Shown here: piece by piece, positions 49,539 through 60,700 of the stretch
Layout: each line of letters starts with the position of its first letter
Numbering within the stretch: the first letter of the stretch is position 1
Assembly (NCBI GenBank): GCA_019633425.1
Contig: WSUB01000071.1
Span: forward strand, 1-64,000
DNA length: 64,000 nt
DNA from: Tulasnella sp. 424
Taxonomy: Eukaryota; Basidiomycota; Agaricomycetes; Cantharellales; Tulasnellaceae
Reading direction: 5' to 3'
The notes under the pieces: generated by a model
What the model was told of the DNA's origin: nothing
The model's database searches: none
The model's input: only the letters and a program-made list of their open reading frames with translations
Position numbers and translations under genes: made by a program

Positions 49539-52208
49539 TTAGGAGTCGCCACCGTTGCTGATCTGAACAGTTAATTTGAGGTTTGCTGTCGTTAATTGAG
49601 GTACTCGGCGCTGAAGCTTCTTCATGTCGCACGAGATGGACGCCGTTCGAGCCGAGTGGGTTTTGGCGGACCGGAGTCTTGCTTGCCTTCGGACGTCCCA
49701 CCTAATGACCGTCTTGGGAATGTTGCCGAGTCGGGACCGTCTCCAATGGACGTAATAGGCATCCATCCCAAGCTCCTGAGCGAGTACCAGGGAGGCCTCC
49801 AAGTGCAGTGCTCCCTCATCAAATCGCCCCACCTCCACTAGGCATTCCCCTTTACCCTCCAAGTATTTCGAAACCTCGAACTTGTCCGGTCCCTTGCGTG
49901 ATTCGGCAATGGCTTTGTCGTACCAAAAGAGGGCACCTTCCGTATCTCCTTGGCTAGCCTTCAAACCTGCCAGATAGGCAGCGCCATCAGCTAGGGCTGA
50001 GCTATAGTCAAGCGCGAGGCCCTCGTAAGCCGTGCAAGAATCCTCCAGGGTTGAAATAGCTTCTTGGGGCATGCCTTGTGACCAAAGACACCTTCCGAGG
50101 TAGTAAAGAGCCTGGCCCAGTCTCCACTTGGCATCGCTGCGTCGAGCAACCCGGACCGACTCACGGAGAAGCCCCTCCGCCTCCGGGTAGATACCCTCAT
50201 CGAACTTGATAGCCCCTATTCGGCAAAGGGCAGTGGTTACGCCATGCTCCCATCCAATGTCTCGCGCGATATTAAGGGCCTTCGAGTAGTTAGAGATCGC
50301 GCTGGTATTATCGGAGAGCCCGAAATAATACGTGACTCCAAGGATGGTGAGGGCCTTGGCCTCTCCGAGCCGGTCTCCGCAGCGAGAAGCGATGTCAACA
50401 GCTTCTTCCAGAGCGGCCAACGCCTCGCTAGTTCGGCCTCCCCTCCGATAAGCTTCGCCTAATCTCTCGAGGCAATTGATGACGCCCACGGTGTTCCCCT
50501 CGGCTCTGGAGATTTCCAAGCCTTCCAGGAGATTAGGCAACGCAGCCTGGTTCTTGCTTGCCAATAGGAGGGCGGATCCCATCCAGTATAAGGCATCAGC
50601 AGCGCCACTGGCGTCGTTCAGGCTTCTAAACTTCTCCAGAGCGGCGGAAGCAGCGTTCAGAGCTTTGACGTGATCGGAATCGTAGTGCGCTGCAGCGGCT
50701 TGTTTGCGAAGAACGCCGGCGACACCCTTGTCGTTGCCTTCTTCTTCGTAAAGGAGCAGAGCCTGCTCAAGGTAGGAAAACCCCTCCTTGCGGTTGCCTT
50801 TCCAACTCTCCAGCTCGCCAAGGTTCTCCAGTAGAGCAGCCGAGCGAGTACGAGGGTCGTTGGTTGCAGATGAAGGAGGGCAGTGAGGCTACATGGTGAA
50901 TTTAGTGAGCGTAGGCGTCGATAACGTTGCATCGACGAAACGCACGAGATACGCGATGGTTGTTTTACACATGGCGCTTGTTGGCCGTTGCAGTGGCGCA
51001 GCGACCCAGCATCTTGTCATCAATTCCCAGACTTGAAGACAGTCGCTGAGGCGAGACTCGCCGTCGACCTGGGGACGAGGACTCTCGAAAATCTTGCGGA
51101 TGATAATGTAGTCTGCCCCGGCCCCTTCGTAGGGAAGCTCGCCAGTCATTATCTAATAAACAAGGACTCAGCATGCAGTCTAAGAATGGAAGAACAGTTG
51201 ACTGACCTCCCATACGAGCCACGCCCACGCGTAGACATCACTGTTCGGCGTTCGTGGGTGCCCCTCAAGAAGTTCCGGACTGCACCAACGGATAGACCCC
51301 TTAAATCCGGTCGAGGTCTCCAGCCTCCCAAAGCCGTTGTCTTCAAAGAGCCTCGCCAAACCAAAGTCGCAAAGAACAGCTCTGTGTTGGGAGTTGACAA
51401 GAACGTTTGCCTTCGGGTTTTCGTAAATCATCAGGACACTGGTATACAACAAGATCAGGGAACAAACACGCCTACCGATTTGATATCTCCATGACACACC
51501 GGCGGGTTCGATTGGTGAAGAAATGTCAACGCGTCTATCGTGTCGTAGACCTACACAAGGCATTGAGTCTTAGTAAACTGCGCACGTCGCTATTGAAGTG
51601 ACACTCACCAAAGAAAGCTTCTCAGGTACTTCGAGCTGCCGTCCACGGATGAAGTCACTGACGTTCCCATACGGCTCCCATGGAGAGATTAGCCAAGCCT
51701 CCGAGTGCTTGAAGTTGGTACAAAACCCGAGGAATTTAGCAACACCAGGATGCCCTTCAACGCCGGACCAAACTAGCATCTCCTTGGTAAACACCTACCA
51801 CGGTCCCCCTCCCGAATTAGCACCTCACCGACATTAGAGAAATGACGAACCCACCCGTTTTAACTCATGTAAGCTGTATATGGATGACATTTTGATCTCC
51901 TTGACGGCTACGACTTGAGGAGCGCCATACCGACGCGAGGCGAACCATGTGGGGATGTAGGCAGACGCGTGGAGGTGGGCTTGTCGTACGACACCGTAAC
52001 CCCCTGCACGCTTGTGTTCTTCATCTACGAAAACGATTCTTCGCTGGTCGACTTGATACTTTTCCAGTGCCTGGTACGCCTCGTCCTGAATATGGAAAGT
52101 GCCAGGGGTGTGTGAGGAATTCTGAAATGGACTGGACTGAAGCGCAGCTACACCCACCACTGCCTGTCCTCTGGCCAGTCTCTTTTCTGCATCTTCGACG
52201 GTTGACAT
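49539..52208 (-). CDS. K7: TKL-like non-RD kinase with C-terminal TPRs
   Basis: Exons 52208-52158, 52085-51855, 51794-51609, 51550-51476, 51410-51207, 51152-50946 and 50888-49539; 767 aa. Catalytic loop VCHGDIKS, CDFGLARLFEDNG (the others mostly have YEDSG) and RWCSPELLEG. The TPR half shares features with K4 only (FWYDKAIAESRK, GRFDEGALHLEAS, RWDVRR). Tail motif ISCDMKKLQRRVPQL. Intron 1 (72 nt) is a stop-free multiple of three, so retaining it would insert 24 residues before the kinase. Intact; first transcribed gene at the right edge of the array. Confidence 0.88.
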
Positions 52209-52682
52209 TATGTATGTTCGCAAGGATAGCAACCGCGTATAGCTGCAGCGAGAATGGTGTACGTTGTTTCGCGGTTAGAAAACGCTAGGAGCCTTTATGG
52301 ATTTTGAATTCCCAAGGAAGGGGCGGGGTCCTGAGATCGAATTTCCCTGCGGTTAGGCGCCTACTCGTCTCTCGCTCTTCGGCCATGACTGGAGCACGAG
52401 ACCACCCCTGCCATAACAACCCCATCGGCAGCACTCCGCCACTGGCCTAGAACCCCCCTGGAACGGACTTTCCTTGCGTACTTTGTATTCTCTCCTTGCA
52501 CTTGTTGTAGGGCCCCGGCGAAAACCGGGCCGCGTCTTAACGCCCTTAAGGCAGTTTGTTGCGGTAAAATCGAGATTCTCTCTCTCTCTCGCTCTTCGGC
52601 CATGGACTCTCAGATTAGTGCACACCACTTCGGTTCCAAAGATCAATTGTAGAAGATAACACTGCACAGAACTTCTCTCGCC
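52209..52682. other. Intergenic K7 to TPR-MYND gene
   Basis: Holds a 20-bp direct repeat (52368-52387 and 52585-52604, CT-rich, ending GGCCATG) 217 bases apart. No gene supported. Confidence 0.5.
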
Positions 52683-54717
52683 TCATGCCTCGTTAAGCAC
52701 ATCCACATAGAACTCTTCCCAAGTATCCTCGAAGGCCGGACCCTCTGTGGGTGCGCTATCCAAGAACTCCGTCCTCACGGGGAAGAACCCGCACATCGCG
52801 CTATGCCACTTCCCGTCCTCCACGATCATAATGCAAACAGCCGTCCCAAGCGCACCCGCCTTCCTCGCCTCTGCATCCATCTGCTCCCGCTTCTGGGACA
52901 ACGAACTCTGGCCCTCGGGCGAGAAACTTCCCGGATACTTTTCCTCCAACTCCGGTATGCTCATCTTCTTAATACTCAACACGTTAATATGTGTCCTCGG
53001 ATCGGCGTCGTATTCCACGAAAATGACGCCACAGTGCGTCTGGAAATCGTACCGCGACTCGGGTTTGAGCACACCGATGGCGACGAAGCACGCTTGACCG
53101 AGCTCTTGTTTTCGAGTTTCGTCGAATTTGCGCATCTTCTTGAACATCTCCGCGTCCGCGGCGCGTCCTTTGGGTAATTTCTTCTCGAGCATGCGGTTGT
53201 CGTAGCAGTAGGTCTTGTGGGCTTGCCACCCCAAGACAGCGCAAACCTCGCTCTACGGGTTGACAGCTTAACGTTAGATGCGAGATATACGTCGCGAAAA
53301 GGGTAATAAGTGATACGTACGCAATAGGGCACGGCGGAACAAGCTGGGCAAAACATATGGGGCGCGACTCCCGGGAAACGGTTGCATTCGTTGCACTGGC
53401 GCTCGATTTGCCTCGCGCTCGGGCCTGGTGTCTGTGCCTCTTCAATGACTGCGCGGAATTCAGGAACGTCCGAGAATGCAAGTTCGACTTGTGTACCGCC
53501 CTTGGAAACAATCAAAAGGTCCTATTGAAAAGGGCAACTACGTCAGCGACAGCGGTTTCCGGGTCAGGTGCGGGACCCCTACCTGGACATCCTCGGCCCA
53601 AGGCATACACCCTGTTCCAGCTAAGATGTCCAGATCGTCTTCATTTAGTTTCGATGCCCATGACCCTTCCTTGGAACGAGTTTCCTCCCATCGCTTCTTG
53701 GCGATTGCCTTGAAGCCTTCGAAATCGGCTGGTCGCTTATCATACCCATGCGAGTCGATCAACGCCATTGCCGCTTGGGCGTCCTCTGCGGCCGTAGAGT
53801 TTTTAATGTTGATTTGCAAGACCTTGAAAAAATCTGCCGTGTGAGACAGAAAAAGGTCGAGAATTGTTAGCTTAGATTGTGAGGTGGCTCTGAAGTGGAG
53901 GGAGAAGGGCTTACATTGCGCCGCAACCTCCCACCTGCCCATCTCGCTAGCCGATAGAGACGCACGTCAGTTGAAGGAAACTCCATCGCCGATCATTGAC
54001 CACGTTAATACTTACCGATTCGCCACTCCTAGACGATGGTACACCTTGATATGGAACGTGCCCATATGCCAACCATGAATCGAAGCGTGCTCGCGTAGAG
54101 CCATCTTGGCCGCCTTTTCAGCCTCGGACCACCTGTGATGATTGAGAAGCCGTTAGGATCTATGCCTGTACTAATGTGGGTGTCTCGAACTTACCTCCTG
54201 AGCTTTAGCAAGGCAGCGGACATGTTGGACCAACAGACGGCGTTGTGTGGGTGACAGTAGACGATTGCCTGTTGGTAGTGTAGGGCGGCATCTTCGAAGT
54301 TTCCGGCTCGGAATGCATCATCACCCTGGAGGAAAAGAAAAACGAGTAAGGAATACGATGGATAAACGTGCCAAAGTCGGAGGGGTGTGAGGGAGAAAAA
54401 TAAGAAATAAACAACAGAGCGCGTTGGCGTACCTTCTTTTTCGCCTCAACCCCAGCCTCCTCTTTCTCCGTCAACAGGTCCTTCCGGATCCTCTCTACAG
54501 CTTTTTTAATATCATCCCCCCTAGGACCTTTGTACGTCTCATATTTGGGCGTTTGAGGCCCCACTTGAATTTCGGATATAACCTCCTTTTCCCAGCTTTC
54601 TTTTTCTTTGAGGTATGAGTGAAGCCGAAGGATTCGTTCTTTCGTCGTTAGCTGCTCGGTGCTTTGAGGGGCGGCATTTTCGCGTTCGGGGACGGTGGTG
54701 GTCTCTTCAGTAGCCAT
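52683..54717 (-). CDS. TPR and MYND zinc-finger protein
   Basis: Exons 54717-54433, 54325-54195, 54132-54016, 53946-53915, 53833-53583, 53521-53321 and 53252-52683; 528 aa. Residues ~95-160 form TPR-type helices (GDDAFRAGNFEDAALHYQQA, then AVCWSNMSAALLKLR). A MYND zinc finger sits at about residues 310-345: CNEC, CPAC, YCSEVC, then H and C in WQAHKTYC, split by the last intron. MYND fingers bind Pro-rich peptides in partner proteins. The C-terminal 170 residues hold an unassigned globular domain. The N-terminus is Glu/Lys-rich and likely disordered. A co-factor or adaptor role is inferred; no SET domain is seen, so it is not an SMYD methyltransferase. Confidence 0.85.
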
Positions 54718-54985
54718 TGAGAGAAAAGCAGTCAGAGTTGCAACGAAGGGAGAGGGGAGGAAGAAAGAAGGTTGAAGAGATACGCGTGTCACGGCGGAGA
54801 TTAAAAAGGCGAAAAAAAAGGTATCCGACGTAAAAGGTCTGTTCCGAGCATCAAATTTGCTCATCTCCAACGCATGCACATCATCCTTTGCAGAGGTATT
54901 GCATTAAGGAGCAAGATAAGATAACGTTGCCATGCAGATACTTTGCCACAGCACACTCTCCTTCGACAATTTCATAACCAGTTCT

Positions 54986-55926
54986 TCAAGTAATCGTCAC
55001 AACTTCGCCCCTCCAATCCTTAATAACGACCAAATCACAGTCGATAGTCTCCCCCGTATCGGTGCAAACAACGCTCGTGGGGTCGAGGGCGTCGAGTTTG
55101 ATGCCCCTGCGCTCCATGAAGCTCCGCCCTAGGATAACGTCGAAATGCGATTCCTCGCTAAGATAGACGTCATGAATGGTGGTCGTCTTGCCAAGCGTGA
55201 TAGGCCATTTGCCGATTTGGACGAGACCGGTGTAGCTGTGCGTCGGACAAAAAAACACAGCCGAATGACGTCGCAGTCAGCTAAGGAAAAAACAAAGGGG
55301 AGTTGGAACGGCGAACGAAGCTTACCCGTAATGACCAGGAGCAGTGTCGGCGGGTATAAATCCATGCTCGAGTGCGAATGTACGGGATAGGTATACATGT
55401 CGGTGGCCTTTGCGAAGGAGCATTCGCACTAAGTGAAGGAAACGAGGTTTAGGGGCGGTTTCCAAAGCGGCAACGGGAAAGGAGGCCCACCTCCGTCCAC
55501 AGGACCTATCTTCCCGGTGACGGTCCTCACACCGTTCTCGGTATGAAACTTGTTGAACTTGAGCTTGTAATCCGCTTTGTAATCCTCTATCACTTCGGGC
55601 GGCTCTTTCCCACTGCGCTTGGACTTCCCGCTTCGGACGGAGGCCGCTCGGGCGCCATCAGCCGAGCGTATCGACTCTGCTCTCCTTCCTTCATCGCGTC
55701 TTGGCCTGAATGCGTAGAACGAAGGGTTGCGGTACTCCGAGGCCGGTGGAAGGGGGAGGTCGGGGTTCTGGGCAAATAACGTTGGAGTGTCTGTGCTCCC
55801 TGTTGGGTTCGTTCTCCACGTGAATATTCGATAGTCGGAATCATCGTCCAAAGTCCAAAATGAACCGTTCCATTCGTACTTGAGCCATCCAGGGCCAACT
55901 CTAGCTGGGATTCGATTCGAACTCAT
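54986..55926 (-). CDS. Retropepsin-like fungal protein
   Basis: Exons 55926-55491, 55428-55326 and 55235-54986; 262 aa. The N-terminal third is polar and low in complexity (Arg/Ser/Ala-rich). The C-terminal ~130 residues have the look of a retroviral-type aspartic protease fold: a beta-rich run ending in FDVILGRSFMERRGI, where ILGRSF matches the conserved ILG-x-x-F of retropepsins. The catalytic DT/SG is not obvious; GPVDGVR is the nearest candidate. Three small exons and no adjoining reverse transcriptase or integrase suggest a host gene rather than a live element. Family assignment is from memory of similar fungal proteins; activity is doubtful. Confidence 0.65.
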
Positions 55927-57748
55927 TTTATAGCTGAGGCGGTCGAATAAGGTTTCCAAACTGTCATCGCGGACTGTTGGTTGGCAAACCCCGGTGAGAA
56001 TTGGTTAGTATACGTGAGCGGTTATGAATTACTGAGCGTTAGGGCCTACGTGAATGTGGGATTGAGAAGGATGTCGTTGGAGTATGAACGTCGAGGATAT
56101 CCATATGTGGCGTGAGCGGCGGGTGTGGAAGATAGTCGGCTGTTTCCAGCGTGTCCATACAACGTCAAACCAACATCGACGGGTTGCACGCTTCCTCGCC
56201 TGCCTTCGAACTTTGACCTCAAGGCCCGAAATCCCGGCAGCAATTGCCAACACTAGTTTCATGGAATATCAAGCCATGGCCCAGTACGAGATCCAAATTC
56301 CAACGAAGTGGACTGTACATTCGCTCGCCTTCGCCCAGCTCCCTCCGTGCTCGTGCACCGACTAATCCTTGTTCAACGCGATAACCTGGATCGCATATGG
56401 TCACCGACTGTCTCGTCTCTACCACCAGCCAAATTTCCGAAGGTAATTGGGCCAGAGATGCTTGTAAGTGAAAGCAACTAGCATGTTGTGGCCAATTCGC
56501 GAACTCATGGACTCGACCTCCTCCCTTACCCCTTATCCCTTACCGTACATCTCATCGTAGAAGGATCAGAGAGGTCCCCAAATCCAGACGTATCAGGTTT
56601 TGTGCGCATGTCTTTAAAACGACCAAGGATATCCGAATCGGGCCTCCCTCGACCTCAATACTGGGTTCGTTGCCTAGACTTGTGAGCTCCGATTCCACTG
56701 GAGCTTACATATATAAAACTCCTTCTAGTCACAGTTTCGTGGCTGTCAGCTGTGGGGCTTGGTACGAGGTTTTTTAACTAAAGGCTTCCCTAGCCGGTTC
56801 TGCCTCACGTTGACAATACCCTTCCAACAGAAATTCGTCACCGAATTAACGGTTAAACTCGCAGCGGCGTCCGGGGTCCTAGTCAGACCCCAACGCGAGG
56901 CCACGTTACAGCTGATTTCAAAACACCTGGCCATTCCCACATTCTACACGTCTAAATGACAAAGTGCATTTGGATCATTTCTCGCTCATTTCCCCACCAA
57001 TTTACTTCATACTGAATCACATGTACTCGTATGAGCAGGCTTCAGGGAACGATAGGCATTTATGCAACCTACAACGTGGTTTAGAATTTATCGCTGAGAT
57101 TGCCCCCATGGCACGGATTTTGAGGATTTCAGAACACTGGGTCAAGTATCTGCTACCAAAGCAGACTCATGTCTTTTGTATGAGTATAATTTAGTGTCCC
57201 CCGATGAATTTTATGTTCCCTTCTCCCTAACTTGTGGTGTTCTGAGTTGCAGAACATATTTACAGACAAGCAAAAGAGCTAGATTTAGCCTAGTACAACC
57301 TTCAGCAACTCCTCCTATGCCCTATTCCCTATTTAATGCTGATAAAAATAGCTTGGTGGGAGCTTCAACCGATTGGCACAGCAGGGATTTGGCAAATGGT
57401 CAAATGCCGTTAGGGGAGGGCAAGTTTTCAAGGGGAACACACAATATGCTTTGAGAGGATGAAAACTGAGCTGTGCCCTCGCTATTACCTATCTGAGCTT
57501 ATCTAAGCTTGGATGAGGGGAAAAGGTGGAGAAATGGTGAAGAACTAGGCCAAATGCTGCTGGGTCGCGTAGACGCGTAGAATGTGGGAATGGCCAGGTG
57601 TTTTGAAATCAGCTATAACTTCAAAAGGCAACTTTCCGGACCTCCAAACAACGTAATACGTTCCACGATAAAACGGTGCTGAGCGGTGAAAGTGGTTTGC
57701 CTGTTCTTTGACCATTCCACTCGTCTCCCCTCCCTGCTCTATTGAACA
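55927..57748. other. Intergenic between divergent genes
   Basis: 1.8 kb holding promoter DNA for both neighbours and a 50-bp inverted repeat pair (listed separately). The part 56960-57560 is AT-richer than its surroundings. Short frames lack recognisable domains. Confidence 0.55.
56905..57619. mobile_element. Inverted-repeat element, possible MITE-like relic
   Basis: Arms 56905-56954 and 57570-57619 are reverse complements with two mismatches in 50. Weaker similarity goes on inward for some 60 bases (shared GCATTTGG, then ATTTCYCCACC). The 615-bp interior has no transposase. No clear target-site duplication flanks the arms, so it may be an old non-autonomous element or two copies of a repeat in opposite orientation. 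Confidence 0.5.
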
Positions 57749-60700
57749 ATGCCGAGGCTCGAAAGGGAAGAGGTGGACGTCACATCCTCACTGAGGAATA
57801 TTCTTCACAATTACCCAGCTGGCTCGGCGACTTTGCGCGAAATACTTCAAAATACCGACGATGCTGGAGCGAAAACGCAGGTGAGCCTTTGACTCTGATA
57901 TATGGTATATCCTCGTCAATTTTCTGAAAGAGAAACACCAGAAATTTATCTTGGACACGCGTTCCTTTGGGACAAACTCTCTCGTCGATCGTGAGCTAGC
58001 CATCTGCCAGGGACCCGCCATCATTGCTACGAACGACGGTTACTTCAAGGACAAGGATTGGAAGGCGATAACAACGATTCTCGACTCCTCCAAGGTGCAG
58101 GATAAGAACAGTGCAGGGAAATACGGCCTGGGGTTTCGGGCATGCTACCATGTAAGGCGGCACGGCACGTCCAGTCCATCATTTCAACCTGAGCTGACGC
58201 AGCTGGACCCTTATTCTTAGGTCACGGACACCCCACACATCCTCTCCGGTGACAAGCTCCTAATCCTTGACCCGCATGCGCGCGTCAAGAAGTTTCCTGG
58301 CGGTTTCGATCTTAAAACTAAGCGCATCCTGAACGAGGAGAACGAGATTGAGCGCGAAGTGTACAAAGACCACTTTACCCCCTTCAGCGCCGTCCTCAAG
58401 CCAGATGATGAAGTTTACTCGGGAACCGCCATTCGACTCCCACTTCGCTTACCAGGATCCAAAAGCAAGCTCAAGTCGGCCCCGACCCGGGTCGAGGACG
58501 CACGTAAAATGTTCAACGATTTCATCGCCAAGGAGCTTCCCGAGGCCATGCTCTTTTTGAAGAATATCAAGGAGATCAAGCTTATGGAAATCAACGAGAG
58601 AGACGTAGAGACCGTTCTCGCCACAGCTACGCTCGAGAAGTCAGATGCTGTCGTACCTCAGCGGAGTGGAGATCGTGGCAAGCTTCAGGAAATCAGCCAC
58701 CATCGTCTCACAATAACCTTCAAAATCGGGTCTGGCCTCCCGTTCGCAAGGCACTGGATTATTACGCAGTTTGTGGAGAAGTACGAGACCGCGTCTGGTC
58801 ACATGGCTCGGCGCCTCAAACGTCCTCAGAACGATGTCGAAGTGGACATGACCAAAGACAAGCTCTTTCCACACGTCGCTCTCGCTCTACCCATCCCGCA
58901 AGACGATGGCACTGCCACCTCGGGCTTCCACGGACGGATTTTCACTCTTCTCCCATTACCCATCGTTACCAATTTCCCCGTGCACATCAACGCTGTGTTT
59001 GCGCTTCTCCCCAGTCGTCAGAGTTTACAGAACACGATGGATGTTGGGGCAGGGAGCCGCGAGGAGTAAGTGAAAAACTAGATTGTTCTTGGCCTACTAT
59101 CTCAGGACTGAGACGTTATTTTTAAAATGCAGGTTTCTGGTCGAGTGGAATCACGCCATATTTTCCGAGTTTGTGCCTAAGGCATGGGCCGCGCTTCTCG
59201 ATCACCTCGTTACTCTGTCGTCTGCCAATCCCTCCGTGCTGCCCTACTCCACCATCAACGTACTAGACGCATGGCCTGGTCCTGTCGCGAGCCGAGACGG
59301 AGACCAGGGTTACTGGTACTCTGTCCCATCTCGACTCCTGGAGGAAGCCGCCGATAAAGTCGTCTGGCCTTTGTGGGGAAAGAAATCTCAATTCTCCGCT
59401 CTCGGCGATGTCCTAGTGGGAGAGGAAGGAGAGAGCGTTGCTCCGCTCGCATCACTTAAAGCGTGCAATGTTCCTTTGGTCATCGTTCCACAGCGGGTCT
59501 ACAGCCTTATCAAAACGCCAGCGTTCAAGAAGACGATTCTTTCTCCCGAAACTGCTTATCCTTATATCAAGGTGACTAGCCCACATTTCTCCCAAAACTT
59601 TGGTTTCGCTTACTCATTTGTTACTACGAAGAAAAACTCACACAAGCTGTCCGATTTCGACGCTCCGCCTCGAAAGTTGATTTGCGACTACCTCGTCTCT
59701 GCAAACGATATTCGTCTTATCCTTGACCTTCCAATCATCCCGCAAGATGACCACGAACATACTTCAATCACGTCTCACGGCAAGTACGTCATTGCAAACG
59801 AGTCTGAAACCGGTATCTTCGGCGACGTGGACCAAAACCTCCTTAATGGAAAGTTTATGTCCGCTGCAACCCAAAAACTCCTCCTCAGCGATCCGGCGGG
59901 AAGGGTTCGGCTTGTTAGTCCTGCCGATGTCGCCCGCTACTTAGAGAGCCAAGTGCGAACGTTCGACGGCATGGCTCGGGCCATCGGGACTTCTGGGACT
60001 GGCTCGAGAGTACTCCAGGAGTTCTCTAGAGTGCTCGGAACGGAGCGAGGTTCTCCCTTCACCGGAACCCAGTCGGAATGCACTCGGAGCTCGTTGATTG
60101 GCTGGAGAAGCTCATTCGAAGCATTTGAAACCCTTTCCGAACCCTGTCGAGCACCTCCAAAACTCCTGATGGCCGATGACCCAATTAGCGCGAGGCGCGC
60201 GACGTTCAAATGGTTTATCAGATTCTGGAAGTGGCTTGATGAATGGGAGAAGCTCAGCGAGTTGACAAACGACTCCGCTACATGGCGCAGGATTCAGAAC
60301 GCTCATGCTTTACCTATATGTCTGTCGGGCGAGAAGTTTGAGCTTCGACAGGTCGCAAAGTCCGCAATCCGACCTGCCAGCCTGGACGCCGAGGTTGTGG
60401 CCGCGTTGACCGCTCTAGAAATTCCAGTGCTCGACACCTCAATGTCCAACGGCAAGGCCGTTCAACAAGTGTCAAAGGACCCCAGCGACGTCGTGTTCAT
60501 CCTGCAAAGCCTTCCAAAGAAGAAGTCACCTACGCTGGCACACCTTAATCAAGAAACTCGCCGGACGTTGCATGGGTTCTTCACTCAACAGTTGTACAAC
60601 TATCTTCGGTCAGCTCCTCAAGAATCTCGCCGGACGTGGCGTGAGTTCCTCACTCAGCAGTTGTTCGCCTACCGTCGACCCACCGCAAAAGCTCCCGAAC

